Positions 38,701-46,598 of a stretch of 64,000 bases of DNA are shown piece after piece (the first letter of the stretch is position 1; each line of letters opens with the position of its first letter). Made by a program: the position numbers and the translations under genes. The notes beneath the pieces were generated by a model. It worked only from the letters and a program-made list of their open reading frames with translations, did not search any database and was not told the DNA's origin. Source of the DNA: Aurantiacibacter spongiae (GTDB lineage Bacteria > Pseudomonadota > Alphaproteobacteria > Sphingomonadales > Sphingomonadaceae); the NCBI RefSeq assembly GCF_003815535.1, contig NZ_RPFZ01000001.1, positions 2,170,001-2,234,000 of the forward strand. Direction: 5' to 3'.

Positions 38701-39992
38701 TCGCGCAGATGCGCTTCAGCGGATCGGCGGCGGCGCTATGGCGACTGGCGGCCATCGACCTCATCGATCTGACCGGTCCGGTGGCGGTGGCGGCGGACAT
38801 ACGCGGCACGCTCGGCAATCCGCAGGTCCGCGGATCGCTTTCGGGTGACAATCTGCGCGTGCGTTCGACGCTGACCGGAACCGACATAACGAATGTCGCG
38901 GCGCGCGGCCGCTTCAACGGATCCCGCCTCAACCTCACGAGTTTCGCGGGCGACGCGCCGGGCGGCGGACGTATCAACGGCAGCGGCTTCGTCGACCTCG
39001 CCAATATGGGCGCGGGCAGGGGGCCGAGGATCGATTTGCGGATGGCGGCCCGCAATGCCCGCATCCTGAATCTGGAGAACATGGGCGCGACCGTGACCGG
39101 ACCGATGCGGATCGTGAGCAACGGCGTGGGCGGCACCATCGCCGGACGGCTGACCGTCAACGAAGCGCGCTGGAGCCTGGGCGGATCCGAGGCCATCGCC
39201 CAGCTTCCCAGCGTCGAGATCACCGAGGTCAACCTGCCCGCCGACATCGCGCCGGTGAACGAGAACACGGCGCCGTGGCGCTATCTGCTCGACATTCGCG
39301 CTCCGGGCGGGATCAAGGTCGATGGCATGGGCCTCGACAGCGAATGGCGGACCGAGAACCTCCAGGTGCGCGGCACGACCGACGATCCCCGGGTCGACGG
39401 GTCGGTCAGCATCGTGCCGCGTCAGGGGTTCTACGAATTTGCGGGCGTGCGGTTCGAGATCACCCGCGGCGAGATCTATTTCGACCGCAACGTGCCGATC
39501 GACCCGCGCATCGACCTCATCGCCGAAACCGATACGCAGAACCTGTCCGTCACGGTGAATGTGCGCGGCAATGCCAGCCAGCCGGAAATCACGTTCTCCA
39601 GCGTACCGGCGCTCCCCGAGGAGGAACTGCTCGCGCAATTGCTGTTCGGCGGTTCGATCGCCAACCTGTCGGCTACCGATGCCCTGCAACTCGGCTCGGC
39701 CGTGGCGTCGCTGCGTGGCGGGGGAGGCGCGGGACCGATCAACCAGTTGCGCGATGCCATCGGGCTGGACCGGCTGCGGATCGTGCCGGCCGATCCGGCG
39801 CTCGATCGCGGAACGTCGGTGGCTCTTGGCAAGAATTTCGGTCGCAAGCTGTATGGCGAAGTCATTACCGACGGTGCCGGCTACAACGCGACCTCGCTCG
39901 AGTTCCGGGTAACGAGCTGGCTCAACCTGCTGGCCACGGTCAGCACCATCGGGCGGCAAAGCGTCGCGGCGGAATACCGGCGGGACTACTGA
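35754..39992 (+). CDS. tamB: Translocation and assembly module protein TamB (AsmA-like)
   Basis: 1412-residue inner-membrane-anchored periplasmic protein. It has a cytosolic N tail, one membrane helix (about 42-62, ILGWIVIALLALIVLLIGFL), a very long beta-rich periplasmic body of repetitive strands that forms a lipid groove, and the C-terminal TamB domain (about 1050-1412) with VDGSVSIVPRQGFYEFAGV. The start overlaps the tamA stop (TGATG), so the pair is translationally coupled, as expected for partners bridging the envelope. Confidence 0.95.
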   Translation: MADGITIDGDGPDLEERPPEEAPDGGHKRALAWKALRILGWIVIALLALIVLLIGFLHTKPGRDFIVEQISSFAPASGLSVDVGSIDGSVLWSSTLNDVKVYDANGTLFLEVPSIDLNWRPYKFLWSGLDVRGLVVNGGTLYALPELNPGDPDAPILPDFDIRVDRFAIQDLTIAEGLIGDERTVSFQAKADIRDGLVSLDSEGSFGGGDVFSALVYAEPDGNRFDLDLDWRAPRGGFLAEMVGATDTLVIDLDGTGTWTQWNGQFVAQQGDIRLADLDITNRDGRYRIAGAARPGPYLEGLPAQALGETVQLVAEGTLENSVLDGRFELEGSGVAAAGVGAIDLANNAFDNLRLNAQLLDPALFGPDLTLTDARVDAVLDGAFRELDVPHTIRVGEIDAGGTIVRDLVQKGTLTYDGTRFTLPLDARIGRVVSGNELVDPRLNNGRIMGTLVYSGSRLLSDNLDIQFPGLQARLGLNSDFATGVTQLTGPVNIADLMLENIGTVDAGARIDFRIGGGAPWQLAAQLQGRLDDVTNETLVNLAGANVRFDGGIAIGGAAPLVFSDFNIDATKLTAHLDGRVDDGTTTLAGRGRHVEYGPFTVEATIAEDGPRATLVFADPFPAAGLTDVRVTLAPTPDGFQIETNGGSSLGAFDGLVFLNIANDGTTSIDISRLDVADTRVEGTLQLVEGGIAGDLGISRGGVDGTVALAVRDGGQGFDVDLTMDNARFGGATPLTIAQGRVDATGLIAPGNTTITGNARIQGLNYGSFFVGRLAAQAQVVNGAGHFDAALNGRRGGRFELLVNGDVASDRIAVAVDGSYAGRDISMPRRAVLTRAPGGGWELQRSQFTYGDGFVIASGRFGGSEPTQGRLAFSDLPLDLADVAGSGLGLGGTISGVVDLATGPGGLPTGEARIKIDDLTRSSALLTSSPMDIALVADLSPSLLQARAVMADGRGAQGRVQARIANLPQGGGLAERLYAGDLFAQMRFSGSAAALWRLAAIDLIDLTGPVAVAADIRGTLGNPQVRGSLSGDNLRVRSTLTGTDITNVAARGRFNGSRLNLTSFAGDAPGGGRINGSGFVDLANMGAGRGPRIDLRMAARNARILNLENMGATVTGPMRIVSNGVGGTIAGRLTVNEARWSLGGSEAIAQLPSVEITEVNLPADIAPVNENTAPWRYLLDIRAPGGIKVDGMGLDSEWRTENLQVRGTTDDPRVDGSVSIVPRQGFYEFAGVRFEITRGEIYFDRNVPIDPRIDLIAETDTQNLSVTVNVRGNASQPEITFSSVPALPEEELLAQLLFGGSIANLSATDALQLGSAVASLRGGGGAGPINQLRDAIGLDRLRIVPADPALDRGTSVALGKNFGRKLYGEVITDGAGYNATSLEFRVTSWLNLLATVSTIGRQSVAAEYRRDY

Positions 39993-40018
39993 TCCGGCCA
40001 GGCCGGGTCGAGGCAGCG

Positions 40019-40046
40019 AAAGGGACGGTCGGTCGCCGCCCCTTTT
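40019..40046 (+). terminator. Probable rho-independent terminator after tamB
   Basis: AAAGGGACGG (40019-40028) pairs with CCGCCCCTTT (40036-40045) with one mismatch around a 7-base loop, and the right arm runs into TTTT. It lies 27 bases after the tamB stop and also separates tamB from the convergent fasciclin gene. Confidence 0.7.
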
Positions 40047-40067
40047 CCCGGTACCGGATTTACCCGC

Positions 40068-40658
40068 TCATTCGCCGGAGCTGAAATCCTTCAGCACCGC
40101 GTCGATGGGAATGACCGCTCCGTTCGATCCCCGCGTTCCCGCGCCGGCGAGCCGCGCGCTCGTACCGTCGGCGGCCGTCACCGTGATGGCATCGCCGGAA
40201 CCGCCGAAGGTAAGAGGGCCTTCGCCCATCGTCTCCATCGTGACCGCCTCTCCATCGGCGCCGGAAAGCGCGTCGGCGATGTCTTGCCTGGTGAGCGTAC
40301 CGGGGACGATATGGCCACGCAGAACGGCGACGAGCGCGGCGCGATTGTCCTCGCTCCCCAGTTCGCCGGCCGCATCGCCGAGTTTGCCGAAAGCCTCGTT
40401 GGTCGGTGCGAAGACGGTGTAGGGCGCATTGCCGTCGAGCACGCCGGCAAGCCCCGCCTCGTTCAGCGCGTCGGCCAGCTGCGACAGGTCGGCCTCGTCT
40501 CCGAGTATGGCCGCGACGGTCTGCGTACTGGCCTCGGTCCGGGCAGCAGCATCTGTTTCGTCAGCCTGCGGATCGTATTCGCAAGCCGAAAGCGCCAGCA
40601 GCGCCGCGAGCCCGACGCCCGCCAGGGCAGGCTTCATCCGTGTCCATCCGCCGCTCAT
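40068..40658 (-). CDS. Fasciclin-domain lipoprotein
   Basis: 196-residue lipoprotein with a signal peptide and lipobox (ALSAC) near residues 22-26, then one FAS1 domain: VAAILGDEADLSQLADALN, the core NAPYTVFAPTNEAF, RGHIVPGTLT and the final GSNGAVIPIDAVL. FAS1 domains mediate adhesion or matrix contacts. The start at 40658 overlaps the stop of the upstream NG-rich gene (ATGA); an internal ATG at 40637 (MKPALAG) is an alternative giving a shorter leader. Confidence 0.87.
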   Translation of the reverse strand: MSGGWTRMKPALAGVGLAALLALSACEYDPQADETDAAARTEASTQTVAAILGDEADLSQLADALNEAGLAGVLDGNAPYTVFAPTNEAFGKLGDAAGELGSEDNRAALVAVLRGHIVPGTLTRQDIADALSGADGEAVTMETMGEGPLTFGGSGDAITVTAADGTSARLAGAGTRGSNGAVIPIDAVLKDFSSGE

Positions 40659-41773
40659 GCGATGAGCTCGATGGCGGCCTGGATCAGCTGCGTGGTCGGA
40701 TCGACCCGATAGACGTAACCGTCATTGTAGCGATAATGCGCGTCGGGCGTGTCGTAATAGCGATCGCGATAGCTGTAGGGGACGTTGTAGACATCGTATC
40801 CCGCCGGCATGCGCTGCCCGACGGAGAACTGGTCACCCGTCAGCAGGGCGGCGATCGACGTGATGGCGCTCGTTTGCGGGTTCACGCGATAGACGACGTT
40901 GTCGGCGTACCGATACGAACCGGGCGAGCCGAGACCGTAATAGTCCTGGTAGTAGGCGGGCATCCTGCGATAGCCGTAATCCCCCGGCCACTGATTGCCG
41001 ACCGACAATGCGCCGCCGAGCAGCGGAATGAAGCCGGAAACGGCATCGCCGTTGTAGCGCAGCAGATAGCCGTCGTCGTAATAGTAGCGTCCGTCATAGC
41101 CGCCATAGCCCCACCAGTCCGGTTGGTAGTTCGAATAGCGATAGCGATAGTCGCCGGTTCGGTTCTTCACCTGGCCCGGCGGATTGCACCCGTTGCGCTT
41201 CTTGGCGAGGCCGGGAGGGCAGCCGTCGATGATGCCGGTTCGCTGGTAGAAGCTCCGGTCGAGATAGCGGTCGGCGCCGCCGTAATCGCGGTCGCGATAG
41301 TCGCGCTCCCGGTACGAGCCTTCGCGGTAGTCGCCGACCCGGCGATCGTACTCCCGGCGAACGGAATCGCGGTTGTCGCCCCGGCGCACGGTTGTCTCCC
41401 GGCGCTGGGCCTGGCTGTTCGCGTTGCCGACGCCGCGATTGTCGCGCCGCGCATTGCCATTTGCGTTGCCCTGAACATCGCGCTGAACCCGGGCCGCATT
41501 GCCATTACCGTTGCCCCGGTCGGACGGGCGCGCGTCGCGGCGCGCAGTGCCGTTCCCGCCGTTGCCGCGATCGGCGTTGCCGTTGCCTCTGTTGGCGTTG
41601 CCGTTTCCGTTGCCTCGTCCGTTACCGTTGCCGAGGCTGGAGGGACCGGCCCGGTCGGCACCGGGGCCGTGGCCATTGCCATTGCCATTGCCGTGACCCT
41701 TGCCGTTGCCCTGGGCCAGCGCGGGGGTTGCGGCGAGCGCCAGCGCCGAGACGCCTGCTATCATCCACTTCAT
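40655..41773 (-). CDS. Secreted Asn/Gly-rich repeat protein, function unknown
   Basis: 372 residues with a signal peptide (1-21, ending ALAQ). Residues 22-120 are low complexity, dominated by Asn-Gly and Arg. A charged Tyr/Arg segment follows (130-180), then a CPPGLAKKRNGCNPPGQ motif (185-201) also seen in RcnB-like proteins. The C terminus holds two full and one truncated copy of a Tyr-rich unit of about 57-60 residues (from 231, 287 and 346), each with a Y-x-Y-x-D-x(2)-(V/L)-x-R-(V/Y) core. Start: ATG 41773 with AGGAG upstream. It is coupled to the fasciclin gene. The family is not known to me. Confidence 0.78.
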   Translation of the reverse strand: MKWMIAGVSALALAATPALAQGNGKGHGNGNGNGHGPGADRAGPSSLGNGNGRGNGNGNANRGNGNADRGNGGNGTARRDARPSDRGNGNGNAARVQRDVQGNANGNARRDNRGVGNANSQAQRRETTVRRGDNRDSVRREYDRRVGDYREGSYRERDYRDRDYGGADRYLDRSFYQRTGIIDGCPPGLAKKRNGCNPPGQVKNRTGDYRYRYSNYQPDWWGYGGYDGRYYYDDGYLLRYNGDAVSGFIPLLGGALSVGNQWPGDYGYRRMPAYYQDYYGLGSPGSYRYADNVVYRVNPQTSAITSIAALLTGDQFSVGQRMPAGYDVYNVPYSYRDRYYDTPDAHYRYNDGYVYRVDPTTQLIQAAIELIA

Positions 41774-41850
41774 CGTGTATCTCCTGATCTTGCCGTATGA
41801 AACGCCGGCGCGCGGCGGCGGGTTCCGTTGACCAGGTCGTTGTGCGCCGT

Positions 41851-42492
41851 TCAGCTGCGGTAGAGGGCAGCTTCGGCGGCGCGGCGCCGCGCGAGACCGC
41901 GCATTTCGCGCCCCCCGGCGAAGCGCCAGCGAGCGAATTCGCGGGCGGCAGCCTCGTGGTCGCCGGCCCGGTGCAGCTTCGTCAGCGTGGCGGAGCGAAT
42001 GGCGCCGGTGTTGTAGTGAAAGCTGACCAGCGCGTCGAACTGCGTCTGGCGGGTGGATGCGTTGCCGATCGCATCGGCAACGTCCGCGGCGTAGCGGGCG
42101 AGGTCGCTTTCCAGCCGCGCGTCGCATTGCCCCTGGGTCCAGACCGTGCCGCGTCCGATGCGTCCGCCGTGGACGTGGTCCCGCCCCGTCGCACCCCATC
42201 CGATGGTCCACGGTTCGCCCCCCGTGCCGGGGTCGGGATAGGCTTCGAGCGTCCCGTCGCCGCGCCGCTTCGCGCAGCCTTCGTAGGCCTTGACGAGCGC
42301 GATCCCCGCAGGCCCGATTTCGCGGGCCGTGCGCGAAGGTGTGACAGGTGTGACAGTGTCCTGGGCCAAAGCGCCCCGGCCCGGGTTCGCGGAGTCGAGA
42401 AGGTCGTCGAGGGCGTCAACCTCGGACTGGCGAAAGGGCCGTCCGATCAGGTGCCGGATGAGGTCGAACAGGGGTCGGCGGGTATCGGACAT
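41851..42492 (-). CDS. Phage-type lysozyme/endolysin (GH24)
   Basis: 213-residue T4/P22-type muramidase. The catalytic Glu is at 71 in KAYEGC, followed by Asp87 in AYPDPG and Thr96 in WTIGWG, the E-D-T triad of GH24. The 60-residue N-terminal extension (GRPFRQSEVDALDDLLD) is often seen in sphingomonad prophage lysozymes. No signal peptide, so export would need a holin or another route. No other phage gene is nearby. Start: ATG 42492. Confidence 0.85.
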   Translation of the reverse strand: MSDTRRPLFDLIRHLIGRPFRQSEVDALDDLLDSANPGRGALAQDTVTPVTPSRTAREIGPAGIALVKAYEGCAKRRGDGTLEAYPDPGTGGEPWTIGWGATGRDHVHGGRIGRGTVWTQGQCDARLESDLARYAADVADAIGNASTRQTQFDALVSFHYNTGAIRSATLTKLHRAGDHEAAAREFARWRFAGGREMRGLARRRAAEAALYRS

Positions 42493-42561
42493 GGCGGTGC
42501 GGCCTTCGTTATCAGGAATGGGGGCGGCGGGGCTAGGACGCACGGGAACGTGTAGGAAAGC

Positions 42562-42613
42562 TGTAAAGAGCTCTTGACTGTAAAGAGCTCTTGTCAGTAA
42601 AGAGCTCTTTACA
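42562..42613. promoter_or_regulatory. Three tandem 17-bp palindromic repeats (operator array)
   Basis: Three copies start at 42562, 42579 and 42596, with an exact 17-base period. All share GTAAAGAGCTCTT followed by a terminal C at the last position. The third is a perfect 16-bp palindrome, GTAAAGAGCTCTTTAC (42597-42612). The array lies 26 bases before the XRE regulator start and 69 bases from the divergent endolysin start. It contains a TTGACT -35-like hexamer at 42574-42579. It is most likely the operator array of the adjacent XRE protein. Confidence 0.85.
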
Positions 42614-42638
42614 AGAGGCAGCGATTCGAAGGGGGCCG

Positions 42639-42848
42639 GTGGAAAACCGCGTGAAACATTTTCGCGAAACCGCCGGCTGGAGCCAGGGCGAACTCGCCCG
42701 CCGGCTCGGCGTCTCGCGGCAGACGATCAACGCGGTGGAAACCGACAAGTACGATCCCAGCCTGCCGCTGGCGCTGCGCATGGCGAAGCTTTTCGCCGTC
42801 GGCGTACCGCAGATTTTCATCGACGACTGGACACCGGAGGCGGAGTGA
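42639..42848 (+). CDS. Small XRE/Cro-type transcriptional regulator
   Basis: 69-residue HTH_3 protein that is little more than a DNA-binding domain: KHFRETAGWSQGELARRLG, the recognition helix VSRQTINAVETDKYDP and a C-terminal helix. Start: GTG 42639 with a purine-rich AAGGGGG site upstream; extending to 42591 would run through the operator array. Such mini-regulators are usually paired with a membrane protein gene, here following with a TGATG overlap. Autoregulation through the 17-bp repeats is likely. Confidence 0.88.
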   Translation: MENRVKHFRETAGWSQGELARRLGVSRQTINAVETDKYDPSLPLALRMAKLFAVGVPQIFIDDWTPEAE

Positions 42849-43516
42849 TGGCCATGGCATTCGAGACGGACAATTCGCGAGGCAAGCCCCGTCGCAAGAC
42901 GAAGAAGACCGTCATCGCGACGGCGGGCGGGGGGCTGACCGGCTTTCTCGGCGCGATGGCCGTGACCGAACTGGCCGAAAGCGGGATGCTGGGCGACTTC
43001 GGGCCGTCGCAGGAAATCGCGGCGCTGGTGGCGATGATCTACCTCGTGACCGCGCTCGCGGTTGGCATCGGCCTTGCCAGCCCCGGCTTCGGTGCGCGGT
43101 TCCTGAATGTCGAGGACGCGGAGGAACTGCGCGAGCAGCGCCGGATGCTCGGCTACAGCAGCGCCGGCATGGTCGCACTCGGCGTCGCGCTGATCCTGGC
43201 CGCGCTCGCCGCGCCGGTCGGGCCGGTCCCGGAGACGGTGGCGCTGGTCGCCGTCGTCCTTCTGGTGGCGTTCGCCTGGTGGGCCGGTGCGCGCCAGCGC
43301 CGCCATACCGACGAACTGATGAACAGCGTCTCGCGCGAGGCGACCTCGATCGGCTTCTACCTGCTGTTTCTGATCGGCGGCGGCTGGGCGCTGCTCGCCC
43401 ATGTCGGCTACGCCCCGGCTCCGGCACCGCTCGACTGGCTGACCATGTTCGCCGGCCTGCTGCTGCTCGCCGCCTTCATCGCCGGCGGCAAGCGCGGGCT
43501 GCTGGCCATGCGGTGA
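42848..43516 (+). CDS. Membrane protein partnered with the XRE regulator
   Basis: 222 residues with a basic N tail (about 1-22) and roughly six hydrophobic segments (about 24-40, 57-75, 103-121, 126-144, 168-186, 195-212). No catalytic motif or known domain is recognised. ATG 42848 overlaps the XRE stop codon, so the two are made together. Other bacteria have small XRE genes followed by short membrane protein genes of unknown role; assignment to such a pair is inference. Confidence 0.8.
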   Translation: MAMAFETDNSRGKPRRKTKKTVIATAGGGLTGFLGAMAVTELAESGMLGDFGPSQEIAALVAMIYLVTALAVGIGLASPGFGARFLNVEDAEELREQRRMLGYSSAGMVALGVALILAALAAPVGPVPETVALVAVVLLVAFAWWAGARQRRHTDELMNSVSREATSIGFYLLFLIGGGWALLAHVGYAPAPAPLDWLTMFAGLLLLAAFIAGGKRGLLAMR

Positions 43517-43538
43517 TCGGGCCGGGCTGCACGCGATA

Positions 43539-43564
43539 GGGCCGCCCGGTTTCCCGAGCGGCCC
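43539..43564. terminator. Hairpin between convergent membrane-protein gene and glnA
   Basis: GGGCCGC (43539-43545) pairs with GCGGCCC (43558-43564) across a 12-base loop, between two convergent genes. No long T-run flanks it on either strand, so it is a probable transcript-end structure rather than a strong terminator. Confidence 0.5.
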
Positions 43565-43591
43565 CCTTGGTGATCTGCTGATCGCGGCGCG

Positions 43592-45004
43592 TCAGGCGCT
43601 GTAGTACAGATCGAATTCAACCGCCGTCGGCGTGGTTTCCACGCGCATCACCTCTTCCCATTTCAGTTCGCAATAGGCGTCGATCTGGTCCTTGGTGAAG
43701 ACGTCGCCGGCGAGCAGGAAGTCGTGATCGTTTTCCAGCTCCGTCAGCGCCTCGCGCAGGGACGCGCAGACCGTGGGGACATCGGCCAGTTCGGCCGGTG
43801 GCAGGTCGTAGAGGTTCTTGTCCATCGCCTCGCCGGGATGGATCTTGTTCTGGATGCCGTCGAGGCCCGCCATCAGCAGCGCCGAATAGGCGAGATAGGG
43901 GTTGGCCATCGCATCGGGGAAGCGGAACTCCACGCGCTTCGCCTTCTCGCCCGATCCGTAGGGGATGCGGCACGAGGCCGAGCGGTTCCGCGCCGAATAG
44001 GCGAGCAGCACCGGCGCCTCGAACCCGGGGACCAGTCGCTTGTAGCTGTTGGTCGTGGGATTGGTGAAGGCGTTCAGCGCCTTGGCGTGCTTGATGACGC
44101 CGCCGATGTAATAGAGGCAGGTGTCCGACAGGCCGGCATAGCCGTTTCCGGCGAAGGTCGGCTTGCCGCCGTCCCAGATCGACATATGGGTGTGCATCCC
44201 GGAACCGTTGTCGTCCTTGATCGGCTTGGGCATGAAGGTCGCCGTCTTGCCGTAGGCGTGGGCGACCTGGTGCACGACGTACTTGTAGACCTGCATCCGG
44301 TCGGCGGTTTCCACCAGCGTGCCGAAGGTCAGGCCCAGTTCGTGCTGCGCGGCGGCCACCTCGTGGTGATGCTTGTCGCACGGCAGACCCATTTCGAGCA
44401 TGGTCGAGACCATCTCACCGCGAATGTCGACAGCGCTGTCGACGGGCGCGACGGGGAAGTAGCCGCCCTTGGCGCGCGGGCGGTGGCCCATATTGCCCAT
44501 TTCCATCTCGGTCGCCGAGTTGGTCGGCAGCTCCACGTCGTCGATCTGGTAGCCCGATCCGGCATAGCCGTCCTCGAAGCGCACGTCGTCGAACATGAAG
44601 AACTCGGCTTCCGGACCGACATATACGGTGTCGCCGATGCCGGTGCTCTTGAGATAGGCCTCGGCCCGCTTGGCGGTGGAGCGCGGATCGCGGTTGTAGC
44701 CTTCCCCGGTGGAGGGCTCCACGATGTCGCAGCACAGCACCATCATCGGCGTGGCGCTGAAGGGGTCGATATAGGCCGCGTCGAGATCGGGCTTCAGGAT
44801 CATGTCGGATTCGTTGATGACCTTCCACCCGGCGATGGAAGAGCCATCGAACATCAGCCCTTCTTCGAGCTGATCCTCGTCGAGCGCGCCCGCGACCATC
44901 GACAGGTGCTGCCACTTGCCCTTGGGATCGGTGAAGCGAAGGTCGACATACTCGATCTCCTCGTCCTTGATACGCTTGATGATGTCGGATGCGCTGGTGG
45001 CCAT
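43592..45004 (-). CDS. glnA: Glutamine synthetase type I
   Basis: 470-residue GSI that makes glutamine from glutamate and ammonia, the main nitrogen entry point. The signature blocks are [10 protein letters not shown], the metal site [17 protein letters not shown], and [11 protein letters not shown]. The adenylylation site NLYDLPPAE is present, so control by GlnE is expected. It lies 82 bases downstream of glnB in the same direction, the usual glnBA order. Confidence 0.98.
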   Translation of the reverse strand: MATSASDIIKRIKDEEIEYVDLRFTDPKGKWQHLSMVAGALDEDQLEEGLMFDGSSIAGWKVINESDMILKPDLDAAYIDPFSATPMMVLCCDIVEPSTGEGYNRDPRSTAKRAEAYLKSTGIGDTVYVGPEAEFFMFDDVRFEDGYAGSGYQIDDVELPTNSATEMEMGNMGHRPRAKGGYFPVAPVDSAVDIRGEMVSTMLEMGLPCDKHHHEVAAAQHELGLTFGTLVETADRMQVYKYVVHQVAHAYGKTATFMPKPIKDDNGSGMHTHMSIWDGGKPTFAGNGYAGLSDTCLYYIGGVIKHAKALNAFTNPTTNSYKRLVPGFEAPVLLAYSARNRSASCRIPYGSGEKAKRVEFRFPDAMANPYLAYSALLMAGLDGIQNKIHPGEAMDKNLYDLPPAELADVPTVCASLREALTELENDHDFLLAGDVFTKDQIDAYCELKWEEVMRVETTPTAVEFDLYYSA

Positions 45005-45086
45005 GTGGCTGTTTCCCTTCCTGGGTTGCTTGGTGTTCGTTCGGTAGTCGGGTTCGCTGACGCGCCGCGTATCGCCGCGGCAGGTG

Positions 45087-45549
<463 letters not shown>

Positions 45550-45629
45550 ACGCGGGCCTGTCCCCTCCGTCGGAAGACCCGCGAGTCGCGCGGTGGACGG
45601 CGCGGGGGCGGGACAGTTGGTGGCGGCAT

Positions 45630-45649
45630 TTTGGGCAGCGCTGCCCAAA
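45630..45649. promoter_or_regulatory. Perfect 20-bp palindrome upstream of glnB
   Basis: TTTGGGCAGCGCTGCCCAAA is fully self-complementary. It lies in the 246-base argC-glnB gap, about 117 bases upstream of the transcript start predicted from the sigma-54 site, the distance expected for an enhancer-binding activator. It does not match the textbook NtrC site. The arms could also form a hairpin after argC, but no U-tract follows on the minus strand. Confidence 0.6.
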
Positions 45650-45671
45650 TCGCGGGCAGGACGGTCAGCCA

Positions 45672-46598
45672 TCAGATGCGCAATCCCGCCAGCGGATCGC
45701 ACCCCGCCATCAGGTTGAGCGACTGCACCGCGGCGCCGCTGGCGCCCTTTCCCAGATTGTCGAGCATGGCGACGAGCCGCGCGGCCTTCTCGTCCGGTCC
45801 GCCGAACACGAACAGGTCGAGGCGGTCGGTCGCCTCCGCCCCTTCGCGCAGCAGCAGTTCGTCGGGGTTGTCGCGGTGCACCCGCACCAGCGGTGCGTCC
45901 GCGTAATAGCGCGAGAGTTCTTCGCGCAGCACCGCGGGGGAGGCGGCGTTGCGCATGGCGGCGACGGGCACCGGCACCTCCACGATCATGCCGCGCATGG
46001 CCGGCACCACGGCGGGCGAGAAGACCGGCGCGTGATCGAGCCCGGCCTTCGACTGCATCTCTGGCAGGTGCTTGTGATCGAGCGACAGGCCGTAGCTGCG
46101 AAAAGCGATGTCGCGCTCCTCCCCGAAGCGCTCGATCAGGGCCTTGCCCCCGCCCGAATAGCCGGAGACGGCGTGGACCGAATAGGGCCAGGAGCGGGGC
46201 AGCAATCCGGCGCGCACCAGCGGCGCGACGAGCGCGAGGAAGCCGGTGGGGTAGCAACCCGGATTGGACACCTTGCGCGCGCTTTCCACGGCCTTCGTGC
46301 CGACGAGTTCGGGAAAGCCGTAGATCCAGCCCGATCCGGTGCGGTGCGCGCTCGATGCATCGATGATGCGGGTCTTGCTGTTCGCCTCGATCATGGAGAC
46401 CGCGTCGCGCGCGGCGTCGTCGGGCAGACATAGAATGACGAAATCGGCGAAATTGAGCGCGGTCCGGCGGCAGTCTCGATCCTTGCGTTCCGCCTCGTTC
46501 AGGCGGACGATGTCGAATTCCTCCCGGCCCTCCAGCCGCTCGGCAATCTCTATCCCGGTCGTCCCGGCCGCGCCGTCGATGAAGACGCAATGGGCCAT
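45672..46598 (-). CDS. argC: N-acetyl-gamma-glutamyl-phosphate reductase (type 2)
   Basis: 308-residue NADPH-dependent reductase, third step of arginine synthesis. The short AGPR type 2 form is indicated by length, GAAGTTG near residues 9-15, and the catalytic Cys115 in SNPGCYPTG. SGYSGGGKALIE is the substrate loop. Start: ATG 46598, sharing one base with the stop of the upstream SH3 gene (TGATG). It is followed on the same strand by glnB and glnA, joining arginine and glutamine metabolism. Confidence 0.95.
   Translation of the reverse strand: MAHCVFIDGAAGTTGIEIAERLEGREEFDIVRLNEAERKDRDCRRTALNFADFVILCLPDDAARDAVSMIEANSKTRIIDASSAHRTGSGWIYGFPELVGTKAVESARKVSNPGCYPTGFLALVAPLVRAGLLPRSWPYSVHAVSGYSGGGKALIERFGEERDIAFRSYGLSLDHKHLPEMQSKAGLDHAPVFSPAVVPAMRGMIVEVPVPVAAMRNAASPAVLREELSRYYADAPLVRVHRDNPDELLLREGAEATDRLDLFVFGGPDEKAARLVAMLDNLGKGASGAAVQSLNLMAGCDPLAGLRI

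Noticed and set aside
42545-42567. GGAAC element as an EcfG general-stress promoter
   Set aside because: No CGTT element occurs 16-17 bases downstream, and none of the other intergenic GGAAC words had one either.
41851-43516. Prophage remnant around the endolysin and XRE genes
   Set aside because: Apart from the lysozyme and a small HTH protein there is no integrase, holin, capsid or tail gene, and no attachment-site repeat was seen.
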